64,000 nt of DNA from Colius striatus (Eukaryota; Chordata; Aves; Coliiformes; Coliidae), in NCBI RefSeq assembly GCF_028858725.1, contig NC_084766.1, positions 21,430,501 through 21,494,500 of the forward strand, written 5' to 3'. Each line of letters begins with the position of its first letter. Position 1 is the first letter of the stretch. The notes beneath the pieces are model-generated. The model worked only from the letters and a program-made list of their open reading frames with translations, was not told the origin of the DNA and did not search any database. Of the stretch, positions 1-36,215 are shown one piece after another. The position numbers and the translations under genes are program-made.

Positions 1-834
1 CTTCTAAGTTGAATGACAGGTTTGTAGAAAAGTGCCTCAGTGTATAAGAGCATTTTTGTGTTTTAGTCATGATCAAATATTTATGAACGTTTTAGGTATC
101 ACTGAAAATGCACATGAATATCTTTAAGTTGTGGTTGTGAATATTAATAAATGTCTTCAATAGAGAATGGTCTCAGATGAATTTCCTATGTCTCCAAGGA
201 TTTCCTTAAGTGATCATTTCAAAGATGGAAACTGTGCACATGATGGTAGTTATTCCTTAGAAGGCAAATAGCCGTGCTTCTAGATTTAAACTGAGAACAG
301 TGCTGATTACTTGCTTTTTTAAAAAAGAACAACATGTTTCTGCAAAATACTTCTGATGCTATGTGAACTCTTTTAGAAAAAGCTTAGAATATGAATTGTA
401 CATGCGTTGGATTATAGCCAGTCTCATCCTTACAGCTAACAGGGCTCATCTGTTGGTCCATCCGCAAACTGGCCATGGAACAGCAATGTCATACAAATAT
501 TTTTTACTTTAATAGCCAAATAAAATTACTAAAAGGGTTTGTGGGCAGCATTTTGTTATTTTTTTTATATTTTCAAGAAACTGTGGAATCATGGGAGTCC
601 TGTCAAGATATTAATTGTTCCACTAATAGTTACTTTTTTTTTCTACTATTTTTAATCTTAATTTTTAGAGGTTTCAAAAATAGCCTTGGTATGTAAATAC
701 TCATTTAGTAACAAATGACAGTTGTGATCATTATGTAGAGTGGTTATTTGAGTTTGTTGTTTTAGTCTGTGTATGTGGGACAGGAAATTCTCTTCACACC
801 GCCCTAACACCCTTCCTCCCTTTATCTGTTCCAG
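1..834 (+). other. TNKS2: TNKS2 intron 1 (3' part)
   Basis: This non-coding stretch precedes the first visible TNKS2 exon. It ends in a pyrimidine-rich tract and a CAG acceptor at 832-834. The first visible exon starts two bases into a codon, so a coding exon carrying the start Met and the remaining N-terminal residues (about 67 if the length matches human TNKS2) must lie upstream of base 1. I see no other gene or clear repeat here. Confidence 0.8.
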
Positions 835-22894
<22,060 letters not shown>

Positions 22895-24637
22895 GATAAA
22901 CGACTTGTGGGAAACCATCAGTCTTTGGATGAGAAGATACCGGCAGCTGCCACCCTGTTAATTCCAACAAGTTGTTGAAAAACTTTCATCCACAGGTTGT
23001 GTTGTAGCAAATGTGAACAAAAGATACCATTTTTGACTTGATAAAGCTTTAATAGTGTACAGTATGTTTTTCTAAAATTTCTGAAATGTCCTCTTTTTCA
23101 GCACTTTAACAGATACCATTCCAGGCATAAACTGGGGTTTGGCTGTACTAAATTATAAACAAAGGTTAACTTGAAACAATGGTTTTATATAGTACTGCAT
23201 TGAAATTTAGCAGAAATTGTAATGCTCTATACAGGAACTCATTTTACTAATATTGTGTTCTTTAAAACACTGCATTTACACTGAAAACGTTTTCATTTGT
23301 AAAACTGTAAATAAGAGCTTTTGTACTAGCCTGGTATTTATTTACATTGCTTTGTAATATAAGTGTTTTAGATCTGCAACCTTGTACAAAACGTTTTTCC
23401 CAGATGTTGGTTTGTTCATCTGTGTTTTCTCATGCACAATAGATTTTTTTTTTCAGGGTTTATCACTTGCTTGTGAGGGAGAGAGCAAATTTTATCTGAA
23501 GAGGTTTAGAAATATCCAGCTCTAGATTGAATATGCAGATTTTTGTTCGGTATTTTTATTTATGTAATAGGCATTCCTGAGTGATAGGCTATGAAAACAG
23601 CACGTTCCAGCTGAATACTAAAGTGGTTTTCCACCTACTTCCTCGAGTTGCATATTTTATTTCTGAAAAATGTCTTCTGAAGTTTTTTTATTTAACTATA
23701 GATATAGTTAACGTGTATCTTCACTTCAAGGCTAGTAGACCTTGCAAGTTACAGTTTTAGTAAGTTATTTTCTTTGGGTGTAGTTGGAAAATTAACCTCA
23801 AGGAGGTCTTTCCTGGGTTCCTCTTGCTTACATTTAAGCTGGGAAGTTAAATAGTTTATTCCTAACATGAGGGCAATCACCTTGGCCTTTTTTTTGTATA
23901 CTTGTTCTGGTAAGTTAATCTACCTGTTGGTGCCCTCAGGATGAGTATTGCGAGGTGGAAATGTTAAAACCATCCTGTCATCTCTGTGTTTCTTCCATGT
24001 CCACTTTGAAGCTGTAGTGGAAGCGAGTGCGTAGCAGAGTGTGTATGTTGGGCAGCACTTGGGGCTGAGTGGAGCCGGTCAGGTGCAGCGCGGCGCTCCC
24101 TGTGCCCAGTGCTGGGCCAGGGCTGTGGAGACAGGGTGAGCAGCTGCTCCGTGGCAGCACCTGCCTTCAGTCACCCTGGTAGGGCCACTCAGGTGGAGGA
24201 AAAGGACAGAACGTGTGTGACCGCACTGTTGAGGCCTCTTTGGGGGTTACTGAAAGCACCGATCAGTTCGATCAGCCCTAGCGTAGCTTTCTTGTGTATT
24301 CTACTTCTCTTCCATCTGCAGGATTTACCTACATATTTTTAAAATATGTAAATACAAATTATAGTTCATTTGGGGTTAAAGTGGTTAGGAGTGTATTTTA
24401 GTTGGTTTCTATTTCTACATGCAGGACACTGTCCCAGAAGACAAGTTGTTAGCAGGGCATGTTATCATACCATGGTTTTAAATGTAGTAACTGGTCAAGA
24501 TAATGAAATTGTCTTCTTGCTGGTGTGGTGGTTATGTGATTATGCTCTATGTAAAAATGTATTGAACCCCACTCAGTTCTGGGGAGAATCTGAGTAATAA
24601 GACTGCATAACTCTTGGAGAAAGTAATATTGACTATG

Positions 24638-24643
24638 AATAAA
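24638..24643 (+). terminator. Candidate proximal TNKS2 poly(A) signal
   Basis: AATAAA within an A-rich run, followed by a T-rich stretch at 24655-24664. It would give a 3' UTR about 400 nt shorter than the distal site. Confidence 0.35.
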
Positions 24644-25049
24644 AAAGGCTTTGAATTTTTTTTAGGTATTTTCTCCCAGCATGTTGCCTCTTCCTTAGGT
24701 ATAGTAATGCTGGAATTGGTGTTCATGCAAAATCTGTTAAGTATGTTTAAAACTTTTTTGTTATTGCTAAAATGCTTCATTCTCTATGAATGATTACTTA
24801 ACGTCTTGTAAAATATTGCGGTATGATAGCATTTTAAGTGGTACCACAATGTTGGTTTTGTCTGTTTGGGGATGTTTTGAGCTGTTCTTTTGCATGACAT
24901 ACCTTGCACTCTGAGGATGGAAGCTGTAATGATTTGATAATACTGACCATTGAGGTGAACCTTTAATCTCTTGTGCAATTAGTTCTGCTTTACTCATCTT
25001 GAAATGTCTTTACATGTACTGTGTAACATTCCATATCCATTTAACACTA

Positions 25050-25055
25050 AATAAA
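25050..25055 (+). terminator. Candidate distal TNKS2 poly(A) signal
   Basis: Canonical AATAAA about 2.16 kb after the TNKS2 stop codon, followed by a GT-rich downstream element. Preferred over the AATAAA at 24638 because of the downstream element; both could be used. Confidence 0.5.
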
Positions 25056-25075
25056 TTTAATTCACTGGTTTTCTG

Positions 25076-28000
25076 GTAGCTTGGGAGTAATTACAGGTGT
25101 AACATGTCAAACCGTTGTTTTAAATGTACACATGCACTATATGGTAACAAACTCCATCATTAGAGGGGAAATGGATTGCATTAACTGGGAAAGCTTTTCA
25201 CGTGGATGACAAACTAAATACTGTGGAATCTTGTGGTTTGGTATAGAGTTGGCAACTTCAGCTACCACTCAAGATATTTTAATTATAAATCTCAAAGGAA
25301 GCCTCGGTTTGTGGTGTTAAAAACTCCATTACACAGTCCTAAACTGCAAAAGGAAACCGCCTTGTAAAATGAAGAGTCGCCTGAAACTTTTTACCTTTTC
25401 AGATAACTGTATAGGTAGCAGTGTGGTACCTACATGAGCTACAATGAAAGTACTGCTCAGATCACATGTAGCATTGCAGTAAGTAAATAATTTTGTCTCA
25501 GTAGGACCACTTACAGGGTAGGAGGTTTCCAAAACCAGACTTGTGTAGAGATTTAAATATATACGATCACTAGAGGGCAGGAAAGCAAATATTTAGTAAG
25601 ATTGAGGGTGATGAAAATGTGAAGTGTCTTGGGAGTGCAACTTCTAATAAAATTGCTACTGAACATGCTACCAGCTGAGGTTGTAAAAAAATTAACTTTC
25701 CATACTGCATTACTTTGTTGTGTTGTTTTTTTTTTTTTAACTAAGAAATGAGTATAAAAACAACTGCTGCAAGTAAGCAAACTGAAAGTGTTAGAGGTTT
25801 TTCTTTGCTTTAAAACTGTACTCATGACTTAGGGATTAGTTCTTCAAAATGAAAACATTTGCCCAGACTCTTCCATCATAGATAACTGAACAACTTCAGG
25901 TTATCCGTACGGTGCATGTTCAAGAGGTATGTTGGCACTTGTTTTTTTGGATGAAAATAACTATAAGAGGAGTTGCCCCAGTCTTTTCTACCTAAACTTA
26001 CTCATTAACCACCATGCTGTGTGTTTATATGTACGTGTGCTGCAGCCCAGGAGCCGTTTCCCCTTCTGCCCATCTCCCAAATTTCATGTAATAAAACAGA
26101 TCTTCTCTTTTGCTGGCAGGAACAGCAGGATCCCATGGGTGGTTTGCCTTCTACCTTCCAGTAAAACAATATCAGGGCCTGATTTGTACTCTAATGCAAC
26201 ACCCAGAGCAGGCTCCTGTGTTGCCTTCCCTGACCAGTCCTCTCAGCCTGCCCACACTGCCCAACACTGGCCTTGAAGCTGTGCTTTTCCTGCCCCAACA
26301 CTGCAGCGGGAAGTGGAGGGGAAGTGTAGTAGTTGAGGGTCTGGAGAGAGGCCTCTGCCTCTTTTTGTTTTTCCCCCTCTCCAGTGTGCATGAGCAGTAG
26401 TACTTCTGAGAGTATCAGAGTTTCTGGTGTCTGCCTGTGACTCACGAGGTGAGGAAAAAGCCTGCAGACAGCCAGAACAGAATGCAAGAGAAAAAGAAAA
26501 AGCACATAGACAGGTTTGAAGTTAGCATGTTCTGCCCTAAAAAAGGGGCAAGGTTGGTTACTGAGAGATGACAGACAGGAAGAGAGAGATTATAAAAGAC
26601 CTAATAACCCATGAAGAATGAAGGGCAAGTTCTACAAGCAGGGGAAAGTTGCAGTACAAATAACTAAAATTGTTGTATGTCAACTTCACAGCTTAGGTTT
26701 GAGTTAAAGAAGCAACCATGCCTTGAGGGATAGACATGCCAGGGGCTTCAAAATAGCCATTCTTGAGCAGAACACACATCTTTAGGAAGAGAAAGTGGCA
26801 GCCAATCAAAACATTAACATTAGACCTGGGAAATATTGTGTGCAAGAAAAAGATTTAAAAACTGAAGGCAAAGGTCCTATACAATAGTTGTTAAAAACAT
26901 GAGTCGTGACACACTGACTCAGAGACGAGCAGGAAATCCCCAGTACAGAGCACACCAATTCAATTGAAGTGTGTCACGTTAAACGATCTGCCTGGCTTCT
27001 GTCGAGGGGTAGGATGGAGGTGGGGAGGTGAGCTACGCAGCCGGGCAGCTCAGATCCAACTCTCCATGTGTAACCTTGATGAAGCTTCTTAAATGTATTC
27101 TGCTGCAGCAGGTTCCAGCGGGGTCTCCAAGGGGAAGGGCCCCAGGGCGCTTCCTCCTGCAGCTCCAGGGACACGGCAACACTTGCCCTTTTTAAGTCAG
27201 GACCACTCAGAGTTTTCAAAAGATCATAGCAGGAGCATTTGCAAAGCTTACTATTTAAAATAGATTCAAGTTGTTTAAGGAGCAAAAGGAAGTGCAGTAA
27301 TGTCTGAGAACACGAGTGACATTTTGTAGTTGGGAAAGCAGCCCCATGTCAGCTGATAGTGCTATTTACAGATCTAGCTTGATACATGTGGGAAAGGATT
27401 AATGTTGAATGGTGAAGCTTAGAGAAATTGCCTGAGAAGTGGGCTTGAAAGTAGTCACTGCCAGGCTAGTGGTGTATGGGTTTACGTTATCTAGCTACTC
27501 AGGTTCCAAAGAGGTATCATCTTCCAGCAATGTATTTGGAAGCTTATTTCACAACAGGAAATGTGTTCATTTTTGTGAGGTGGTGGGCAGCATTGATTGA
27601 TGGATGGGTATAGGCGTAGAATTGCTTCCTAGCCTGATAAAGGAGTGGGTAAATACATGAAGCAGGTAAATAGGATTGATGTGTAAAAAGAACTCCAACT
27701 AAATGAACAAAGGGAAAAGTGTATTTTCTTACAAAAATTAGTAAATCCATTAGTGTATATAATATTTATGACCCAGCTGAGGAGGATATTGTATGTAATA
27801 GTTTGCAATGATTGAAGTAGTCAAAGTGACAGCAGTTACATTAAGTACTGATGTAATTTACGATACAATGAACCAAGAAAAAATTAGCAAGCAGTCCAAA
27901 AGTGTCATCTTTAAATAATCTGCACGTGATGATGAATGCCTCGTAGCTAGTGGTTCCCTGTTTAGGAGTATTATACTGAAGCATTGCAAACGTGCAGTAG

Positions 28001-30737
28001 AATAAATTAGATTTGGATTTGGGCTTCATTTTGAACAACATATATTCATTAAAGCATGTGTTTTCATAAAACATAATTCAGGATTTAGGAAAATAACTAG
28101 GAGAACTTTGCTTTAGCTTACTAAGACCCAAATGTTGAGAAAACTATACAAATAGAAGCAGTTTCACAGGTAGCACAGTCTTAGAAATAACATGAGGCCC
28201 CAGAAGCGTGGGGTACAGAAGGTGTTATTTAATGTGAAGATTCTAAAACCAGTGAAATACATCTGACTTCAAAATAAAGGGACTAACAGTAAAGCTGATT
28301 TTAAAGAGTGAGAAATGGAAAGGTATACTAGAAGCTGCAAAACCCAGATTTTAAGAGAAAAGGTTCTCTTTGACTAGGGCTCTAGGGACGGAGAACAGAT
28401 TAATGTGTTACTTGGAACATGGATTTCTAGAGGTGCAGAACAGACAGACCTTGAAGAAAAAATGGATGTTAAAAAAAGAGTTTAGGGGATTGTCTTAGCA
28501 GCTCTGAGAGTGATGGCAGACAAGTTGACACGGAAAATCTGGTCAGCGGTGTACCAGAAGACCTGAAGTTGTGTACACAAAATTAGAATGAAAGGCACTA
28601 AATTCATGATAAGGAAAAGAAGTAGAGCAAAGTGCTGCTCAGCTGTGGGAAAGAGAAATGAAACTGCTGAGTTTCTGAAATAAAACACTTCAGAAGTGAA
28701 CTTTTTATATAAGTCCTATATAAATAGGAGTGAAACTTCTATTTATCTATGCTATGTAAGCTTTTTAAATGGCTTTAAAAGCCTCTTAGCATTTGTATGG
28801 TCAGACTCAAGTTGGAGTGGCAGCAATGAGCTGGTGCCACCACACTTCAGGCACTCCTCAATAGCAGCACTTAGAGCAGACTAGTCCCAGGTGGGAATAA
28901 CCCATTATCCACAATTGGACAAAAAATAGGGAAAGTTGTTTGTTTTATGTAATTGTGTATTAGACCCTATTCCAAGGCACTTCTTTCGAAATACCACCGG
29001 TGCTTCAAAGTGCGCTTGAGCGATTGTCATTTCAAAAACACCAAGTAAAAGGAACTGATGTTTGTGAAATGCAAGAAATGACATTAGTTTCAGACCTGGA
29101 CCAATTACAAGGAATATTTCACCCTTACTGTAAATGGAAAGGTTTATTCAGGGACATGCTTTAAAGCCAGTTTAGGATGGTTATATATGTAAGTACTGTG
29201 TGTCTGCTGTAGGGAAGTAGTCTGTCTGAAATACTGAAATCCCTACAGTAATTTGCCAGAGATATGAGAACCTTGTACTTGTGGCAACTTTTAAGAGCCA
29301 AGGACTCGTACAAGGTGGTCCATAAACAAATAGCTATGGATTTAAGTGTGCCTGCTTTCTGTCTTCTGAAGCTCTCCTCCCCATTCACAGAAAAGGACAG
29401 CTTTTCAGTAAAGGACTTTAACAAGATGTAGGAGTTAAATAATTCGTGTGTCAAGTTTTGGTTGTGTTTATTTTTTTTTAAAGAAGAAGAAGTAATGATG
29501 TACAATTAATAGCTTAAATGTTATTAATTGTGTAATAGAGTGCACTGTTATTTACTACAGATATTTTATTGCAATATCAATAAATAATGTATTTTCCTTA
29601 AAAAGAGAAGAAAAACCTTTTTAAAATAATGCTTAATATGTCTTCTTCACTGCCCTGATTTTACAGTACAGATGTTGGGGATTTCAAGGTCCAACAGCTT
29701 TGAAATACAACTGTTAAAATATTGGGTTTGGAGTCACTGACCTACTACTTTAGCATAATGAGTTTTCTCACTCTGTAAACATGATGAAATGATATGTATT
29801 TCCATCACAATTCTCTTCTTCTCAGAAAAGTTAATCAGAACTTAGTTATACGTACCCTAATTTAGCAATACAGGTATTTTAAGGTTAGTGACCAGAACGG
29901 TTGGCTTCTCAAATTCAGACACAATTTATCCTCCCCTTTTGTATCCAATTCTGTAGGTAAAACATGGCCAGGATTTCCCAAGCAAATTCATTAAGCATGT
30001 CCTTTAGTTTTCAAACTTGCTTTATTCTGGTTTCTTCTTTTTTGTAGCATTTTGTCTCTTTTGACCCAGTAGAATTACTTTATTTAACTGTGAATACCTA
30101 AAAAACCTCTCGCCTCATTACCACTAGTCCTCCCTTATACTGAGATCAGAATGGGGTTTGACATGTAATACTGTAGGGAAAAGGCTGTACATGTTTTGTC
30201 TCTACAATTTACTTGCTGAACTACGCTTTTGCTTATCCACATCAGGAGGGTTTGGGCAGACAGACGACCTGCCTCTCTTCCCTGAGCGATCCCAAGGGCT
30301 GCCTGTGACATTCCACATCATCACTGCTATAGGTGACACCATCAAAGGTGTCACTAAACAAAGAGTATGGCAGCCCCTGTTCACCCAAAAGATTAGGGCT
30401 CTCACCAGTGGCCCTTTGCACCTTCTCCCTTGTTAGGGACCACAAGGACTTGCTGGTGTTAAGGCCTTCAGCCTCTTGGCTCAAAGCCTGCCCTGCTGTA
30501 GGCTCTATACCCAATCTGAAGAAGCACTAGAAGTCTGTTCTGTGTGGCTGGAGCTTCATCATCTAAATGCTTGAGTGACATGGATGGCATGTGGCAGGAA
30601 TACACACATCCTCAATCAACAGCAGTTTCCATGGGGATCTCTATACCTATAGATAGTAGGCAGCTCTATATTATTTTTATTTCTGGGAATTCTGCTGTGG
30701 CCCTTTAATATGCACCCTGTTAAAGCAAATTATAACA
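25076..30737. other. Intergenic region after TNKS2, no gene seen
   Basis: All ORFs here are short, lack family resemblance and overlap on both strands. Composition is AT-rich, except a moderately GC-rich patch around 27000-27200 and another at 26040-26400. I see no clear transposon, RNA gene or splice-bounded exon. Poly-T runs (for example 25726-25739) and A-rich tracts are present. Confidence 0.6.
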
Positions 30738-30928
30738 ATCATAGAATGGTTTGGGCTGGAAGGAACCTTTACAGGTCATCTAGTCCAACTCCCCTATCAT
30801 GGGCAGAGAGATGTTCAACTAGATTAGGTTGCTCAGAGCCCTATCCAACCTGATCTTGAATATTTCCAGGGATGGGGCATCCATAGCCTCTCTGGGCAAC
30901 CTGTTCCAGTGTTTCACCACCACCTTTA
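30738..30928 (-). mobile_element. CR1 LINE 3' fragment, minus orientation
   Basis: It begins with the complement of the CR1 tail (ATCATAGAATGGTTTGGGCT) and continues GGAAGGAACCTTTACAGGTC, CATCTAGTCCAACTCCCCT, then CCTCTCTGGGCAACCTGTTC and CAGTGTTTCACCACC. This is the 3' UTR-proximal part of CR1 read backwards. About 190 bp remain and nothing coding is intact. Confidence 0.9.
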
Positions 30929-33145
30929 TCATAGAAATTAGATGAATTCTGGTTGGTACTGGTTAAAAAACTAAATTGCACTCTTGAGGTCTTTGATTTA
31001 GAGAACTTTACTTGCTTTGAAATAGGATATTTCTCAATGTCATAAGGAGACGATTGCATCATAATAAGAACTGTTTGCTGGTTTAAGTCATTTCAAGTAA
31101 ATAAGGAGTATCTGCCTGAGAGAAAAGGAATTATATCCAGCTTGCTTGTATGTATTTTCAGATTCAAGGAATTGAAAAATATACATCACCGTCAAGACCA
31201 AGATAGATAAATCTGCATCCTAACGATGTAAAACGCATGTGAAATCTATAGCTCTGTGTGTGAAAAGCAGCACAAGTGAGACCACCAGTTCCGCCAATCA
31301 GTCATTCACATTTCCCACTGTTTTCCTCTATTGTAGCAAAATGTGAGAAGCTGCTCTCAGGCCACACAAACAATGCTCTTTATTGGTCTTTACTGAGGCA
31401 TGATCAGGCGTCTATGCTGAGGCTGCCAGCCTCAAAGAAGTGCTACTGGATGACATCTGGCAGCCTGGCTTTGCTACAGATAGATTTATGAGCTGTGAAA
31501 GACGGTCAAATAAACATCTTCTGCATTCTTGATAGGATTAGGGTTTCTGGGACATGCAGCCATTTGCATATTGCCCGGACTTACCACATTAGTATTGTTT
31601 GTGGCTCATTTTAATAGATTGGAGGGGGACACATTCTCCCTCTACATCCTACTGGTTTTCAATCACTACTGGAAGTGACACAGCCATGTTGCATTAACAG
31701 ACCTAGTAGAAATCATACTTCTTGCTCTAACTTCTTCCAGTTATAATCTTAATGCAAATCAAGAGCAGCAGCAGTTGTAATAAGCTCTTTCACTCAGAGA
31801 AGGATGCTCTTCACTCGGAATGAGCTCACATACAGACCAAGTTGAATGACTAATGCACTTCTATTAGAATCTACGAAAACAGACAGAAGATCTGACCCAA
31901 GCTACTTTTCTACAGCCTCAAGCAATTCTTGACATTCTTGGAAAGCTTAATTTAGTCAATAAAAAATTAACTAAAACGCTGTTAGCATCAAACACCTGTT
32001 CCTTTCCCTTTATCTCTCCTCCCAAATAGACACAAGACTTGAACCACCTTTTTCTTTTTTTCTTTTTTTTGGGCAGTAGCTGGGTGCTGGGTGGTGGCAC
32101 AGGACAAAGTCTCTTCCTGGGGGACAGAGAAGGGTCTGGACTGGAAACATGGAGCCTTGGTCAGCACTAGGGCAAGTCTAACAGCAGGGGTGGGAGAGGG
32201 GGCTTGTGGGGCCCTGTGGGATGGCAAAGCAGGTGAGGGCTGATGGGGGAAGAGTATGACCAGTACTGGAAGATGCTGTACAAAAGCACAGACCACTGAG
32301 GGTGGCCATCATCCCTTCAAGCCCCTAAGGTGGCTTTTAGCCTTTTGGTACGGGTAGGAGAGATTGTGAGGGATATAAAATACCACTTAGGTAGACCATT
32401 ACAGCACCGTTAAATATATGGCCAAGGACTGTGTTTCCTTCCAATTCGGATCAAGATACTATCAGGGAAGCTATTTGCTCCTCCTGCCAGTGTGATGGCT
32501 TTTGCCATCCCAGAAAAAAAAATAATCCTGTTCTCTTCCATAGTCTAACTGGTTGAACTTCTCCAAGTGATCATCCCCTTTAACAGCTCTTTCTCTGCCA
32601 TCCAGCTTTGTTTTGCAGGTAGAAGTAAGCAGCGTAAGTGACACAGGCTGTGTCAGGGTGCTGGAAGGGTGGGTTCAGCTGCACAGGGGCAACGACAGCA
32701 GGCCCCTGGAAACAACAGGAGGCCCCACAGCCTGGCCCAAACTCAGAAAATACAGCTCAGAGCGTTTACAGAGAGAAGGCAAACAGAACTATAGTTAATT
32801 CCATGTAACTGCATAGATTTCAGGCTTTAGGTGATCTTTATAGCCAGAGACACATGGCCTTTCCATGCTGCTGCTGGGCAATGCTGTAGCAAATGTGAGT
32901 GGGGAGTTTGGTAGTTACGCTGCATTGCCTTAACTCAGCTGTGTGATTCACTGGCCTTCAGTGAAACGCTGCTGTTAGCTAGCTGGAAATCACCTTTTCT
33001 TCAGACCACATATGGGGAAATATAGTAAAAATGAATCTCTGTAGCCCCCTGACTGAATTCAGTTGCAAGAAACAAACTGCTCATGCTGTAGATATAGAGC
33101 TGCTTAAAATGAGATTTCACCAGTTCTGTCGCTGAAAAAGCCAGG

Positions 33146-33239
33146 CTGACCTGCCTTTGGACTCTCACTGCAGCTCCTGTGCCATCCCTTCCCTGACCTG
33201 CCTTTGGACCCTCAATTCAACTCTTGTGCCACCCCTTCT
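33146..33239. repeat. Two-copy tandem duplication, 47 bp unit
   Basis: CTGACCTGCCTTTGGACTCT starts the first copy at 33146 and CTGACCTGCCTTTGGACCCT the second at 33193. The copies then stay alignable through the CTCCTGTGCCATCCC / CTCTTGTGCCACCCC segment. The divergence between copies suggests an old local duplication. Confidence 0.8.
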
Positions 33240-35820
33240 CTGATGCTGATATGACCATCTGGGGGATCTGACCCAGACAAAACTTCTCCTGACACAAAAT
33301 GCTTCAACCCAGACTGGTCGCCGTACCTCATCTGCTCTGTGGCTGTGCAAACACTTTGCGTTGACATAAAAACATGGGCAACAGCAAGAAAAAAAGAGAA
33401 GGACAAGGCCGCCTCTTCCAGTTGCAAGGGCAGCTGCTGGCTGCTGCAGCCAGTGGCATCAGCAGTGTTCCCTGGGCTCAGGGTAAGATCTCAGGGTTAA
33501 CTGCACTAGCACATGGTGAACGGGACTGCCAAGAAGCATAGGAACAAGAGGGTATGCAAGGAATGACTACTGCAAATTTACAAAGAGTGCTGATATGTAT
33601 TTAATCTTTACCTAGCCTACGTAATAACAAAGAGTAAATAAGCTATTCTTCTTCAGGAAATTATGATTTTTCCACCCTTATCTTCTGATTTCATCACTCC
33701 AATTTTTTACACTCTCTTCCATTCTGATTTAAAGTTAGCTGGTGCCTTCTCTCTACAGCAAATTACTTTGGCTGCAAGTGATGCATGATGGAAATACCTT
33801 CATTAACTTCATTTAGAAATTAGCTTCAAATTTCCAAGAGGAGGCTACTTGCTCTGGCATCTTTGTTTAAATAACTTGAAAGTACCTAGAAAGAAAGAAA
33901 ACACCATGCTGTTGTTGTGGGCAGAAACATACAGAATCATCTGAGTTGAATTTCCTTGGGCAGCACAGAACACGGAGAAATCAATGACACATGATCATGG
34001 CAGGTGAGTGCCCACCTAAAGGCAGAGCAAGCTGTGACAGATTACCTTGGCTGTATACTCCTAATTTTTGTGATGTTATTTTGTTCCTAAGCCATATTTG
34101 CCACATGGCCAGATTAAACGGATGAAGGCAGCCAGTGCCAGGTGATTTGGGCTCTTCCCACCACCCTGGCACTGGCAGAAAATGTCAGCCAGTGCCTCTC
34201 GGTGTTATCCCCATAGGTGCCCCCTGCACATGGCTGGCCCTGGCCACAAGGCTGCCTCATCTCCCAGAAATGAAAATAAGAGCTTTTATCTCCCTGAGAT
34301 CTACTATAACTTCTCAAACTCAACTATTTTTTATTTTCTGGTGCTGTTTCCTACGTGACTCTAGCACTGTAAAGCTCCTGCCTCAGAGACATCCATTGAA
34401 ACAAACTGTCACGTTCCCACTGCTATTGATTATGTACTCCTGAAGCTTTGTAAAGCCCCCAGAAGCTATTAAGATGCTGTGGATGTGTACGTGTGTGGCG
34501 GGGCCAAGGCTAGGGGCTGGCCATTGGCCCCGCGCTGGGTGGGATGACATCAGGCCCTGCTTCCCATAGGGCCCTCCGCTTGCCCTGACGTCTGCTGAGG
34601 GCTGCGAGAGAATAGAGCTGAGGAGAGAAAATCTTCACACTACACCCTCTCAGCTCCAATGAGAACACAGGCAGCTTCAGCTGCAGATAAAAGAACTTAA
34701 AAAAAACCTCCACAACAAAAAGACTGCAGTCTTAGAGCTGCTATTAACGAGATGAATCACAAGAGACCATTTCATGCCGAGAGACTTTAGAGAGCAGCAT
34801 CCCCAAGAGCCATTAGCTCTCAGCAAGAGTCCTGCTGAAGCCCTTTGCTGTCAGGACAGAAGCATGCATATAAATTTTATACCATTTGTCTTTGAGCAGA
34901 GACAAAAGATCAGCTCTAAATCCTCAACATCTTGTCTCACTAACATGAAATAATACTTTCTTGTGTGGCTGCCTTGTTACTCTTTTCTCATCAAAAGAAT
35001 ACTAGTGGTAAATTTATTCATAATTTTGAAAGATTTTGCTCTTAAAATTAAAAAAGCAGCAGCAAGAACAGGAGGTTGAGGCTATACTTATTCCTGTTGG
35101 TACAAATCACGCTGCTCCCAAGGATGGACACTTTGTAAAGCGTACAGCACTTTTTTCAATTGAAAAGAAACACGGCTTTAAAAAGTCAGCCACTAGGTTT
35201 TCTTCTCCAGCTTTTCACTAAACTTCTCTGAGGATGATACAACTCATCTATTTTCTAGTTAAAAGTGCAGTCTGAAAAAAGCAAAAATTACTGTAGGATC
35301 TTTTGCTCTTTTTCAACTGAGAATTCAAACCCTATAGACATTCTGGGACTTAAGACCTTCACTTATGCAAGAAAACCTGCTGACATCAGTAGTCAGACTA
35401 CACAGGGGCTCTGGTTATAATTGGCAGAATAACATGCTTTCAGATATTTTTTATTAAATTGAAAATATGTGCCAAAGAAGTTATTGCACAGAATGTTACA
35501 TTTTAGGATTTGGATCTCTTTTATTGGACCAGATTTAGTTCTATGTGCTTCTTTTGTTAAACACATATTTAACAGATGTCATTAAACTTCAGTGCTTTAT
35601 GAACATGGAATGAGAAACTATTTAATTTTATGTTCACCATGACACTTTCATCAAAGATTTTCTCATTCTGTGACAGTTTGAATAGAAGATGATGTCATGT
35701 CTGAAATTAACTACAACTTAGTCCTAAGAAGCCTTGTTTTACAAAGAGCAGTTATTCCCAGATTTCTCCTGAGAGGTGAAGATAACTTTTCCAGCTGATC
35801 CAACAGCTCTTGCCAGTGAG

Positions 35821-35860
35821 TGTGACATGGGTAACTGAGCTGTGACATGGGTATCTAAGC
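35821..35860. repeat. Two-copy tandem duplication, 20 bp unit
   Basis: TGTGACATGGGTAACTGAGC is followed directly by TGTGACATGGGTATCTAAGC; the two units differ at two positions. A simple local duplication with no coding meaning that I can see. Confidence 0.85.
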
Positions 35861-36129
35861 TGCGTGCCAAGGATGCTGTGTGTCTCAGGCAGGGCACACG
35901 CTGAAGGGGAGCCATTACCAAAAGCATGTACCCATCCAAGGTGCAAGGCCAGCAGCAAGGACACAGCTCTGAAATATATAGCTAAAAATTAGAATGCATA
36001 TATAAAAATAGATATCAATAGATATATTTATATGGGGTTTTTTCTGTCAGTGAAGCATCTGTGTGCTTCTGTGTGCATCTGCGAAGGGCCATCTTCAGTG
36101 TCTGTCCCTGCCATCCAGGGAGCCCAGGA

Positions 36130-36215
36130 AAGGGGTGCCAGGACTGTGTGGGTGCCTGGGGGAGGCTGGGGCTGTGTGGGAGGCCAGGGTGGGCCAGGGT
36201 TGCGTGGGCTGCTTG
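36130..36215 (+). other. G-rich, GT-biased patch with possible G-quadruplex
   Basis: The + strand carries repeated runs of three to five G separated by short spacers (for example GGGGGAGGCTGGGG near 36158-36171, then GTGTGGGAGGCCAGGG). The pattern fits a loose G-quadruplex or a decayed GC minisatellite. Overlapping ORFs on both strands here reflect GC content rather than genes. Confidence 0.5.

Larger units (their letters stand above)
22895..25075 (+). other. TNKS2: Probable TNKS2 3' UTR
   Basis: No coding sequence follows the TAA. The stretch is AT-rich and unbroken by obvious repeats, as expected of a long vertebrate 3' UTR. Two canonical AATAAA hexamers lie in it, at 24638-24643 and 25050-25055. 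The second is followed within 30 nt by a T/GT-rich stretch (GGTTTTCTGGTAGCTTGGG), so I place the end near 25075. Earlier ends at other sites are possible. Confidence 0.6.
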
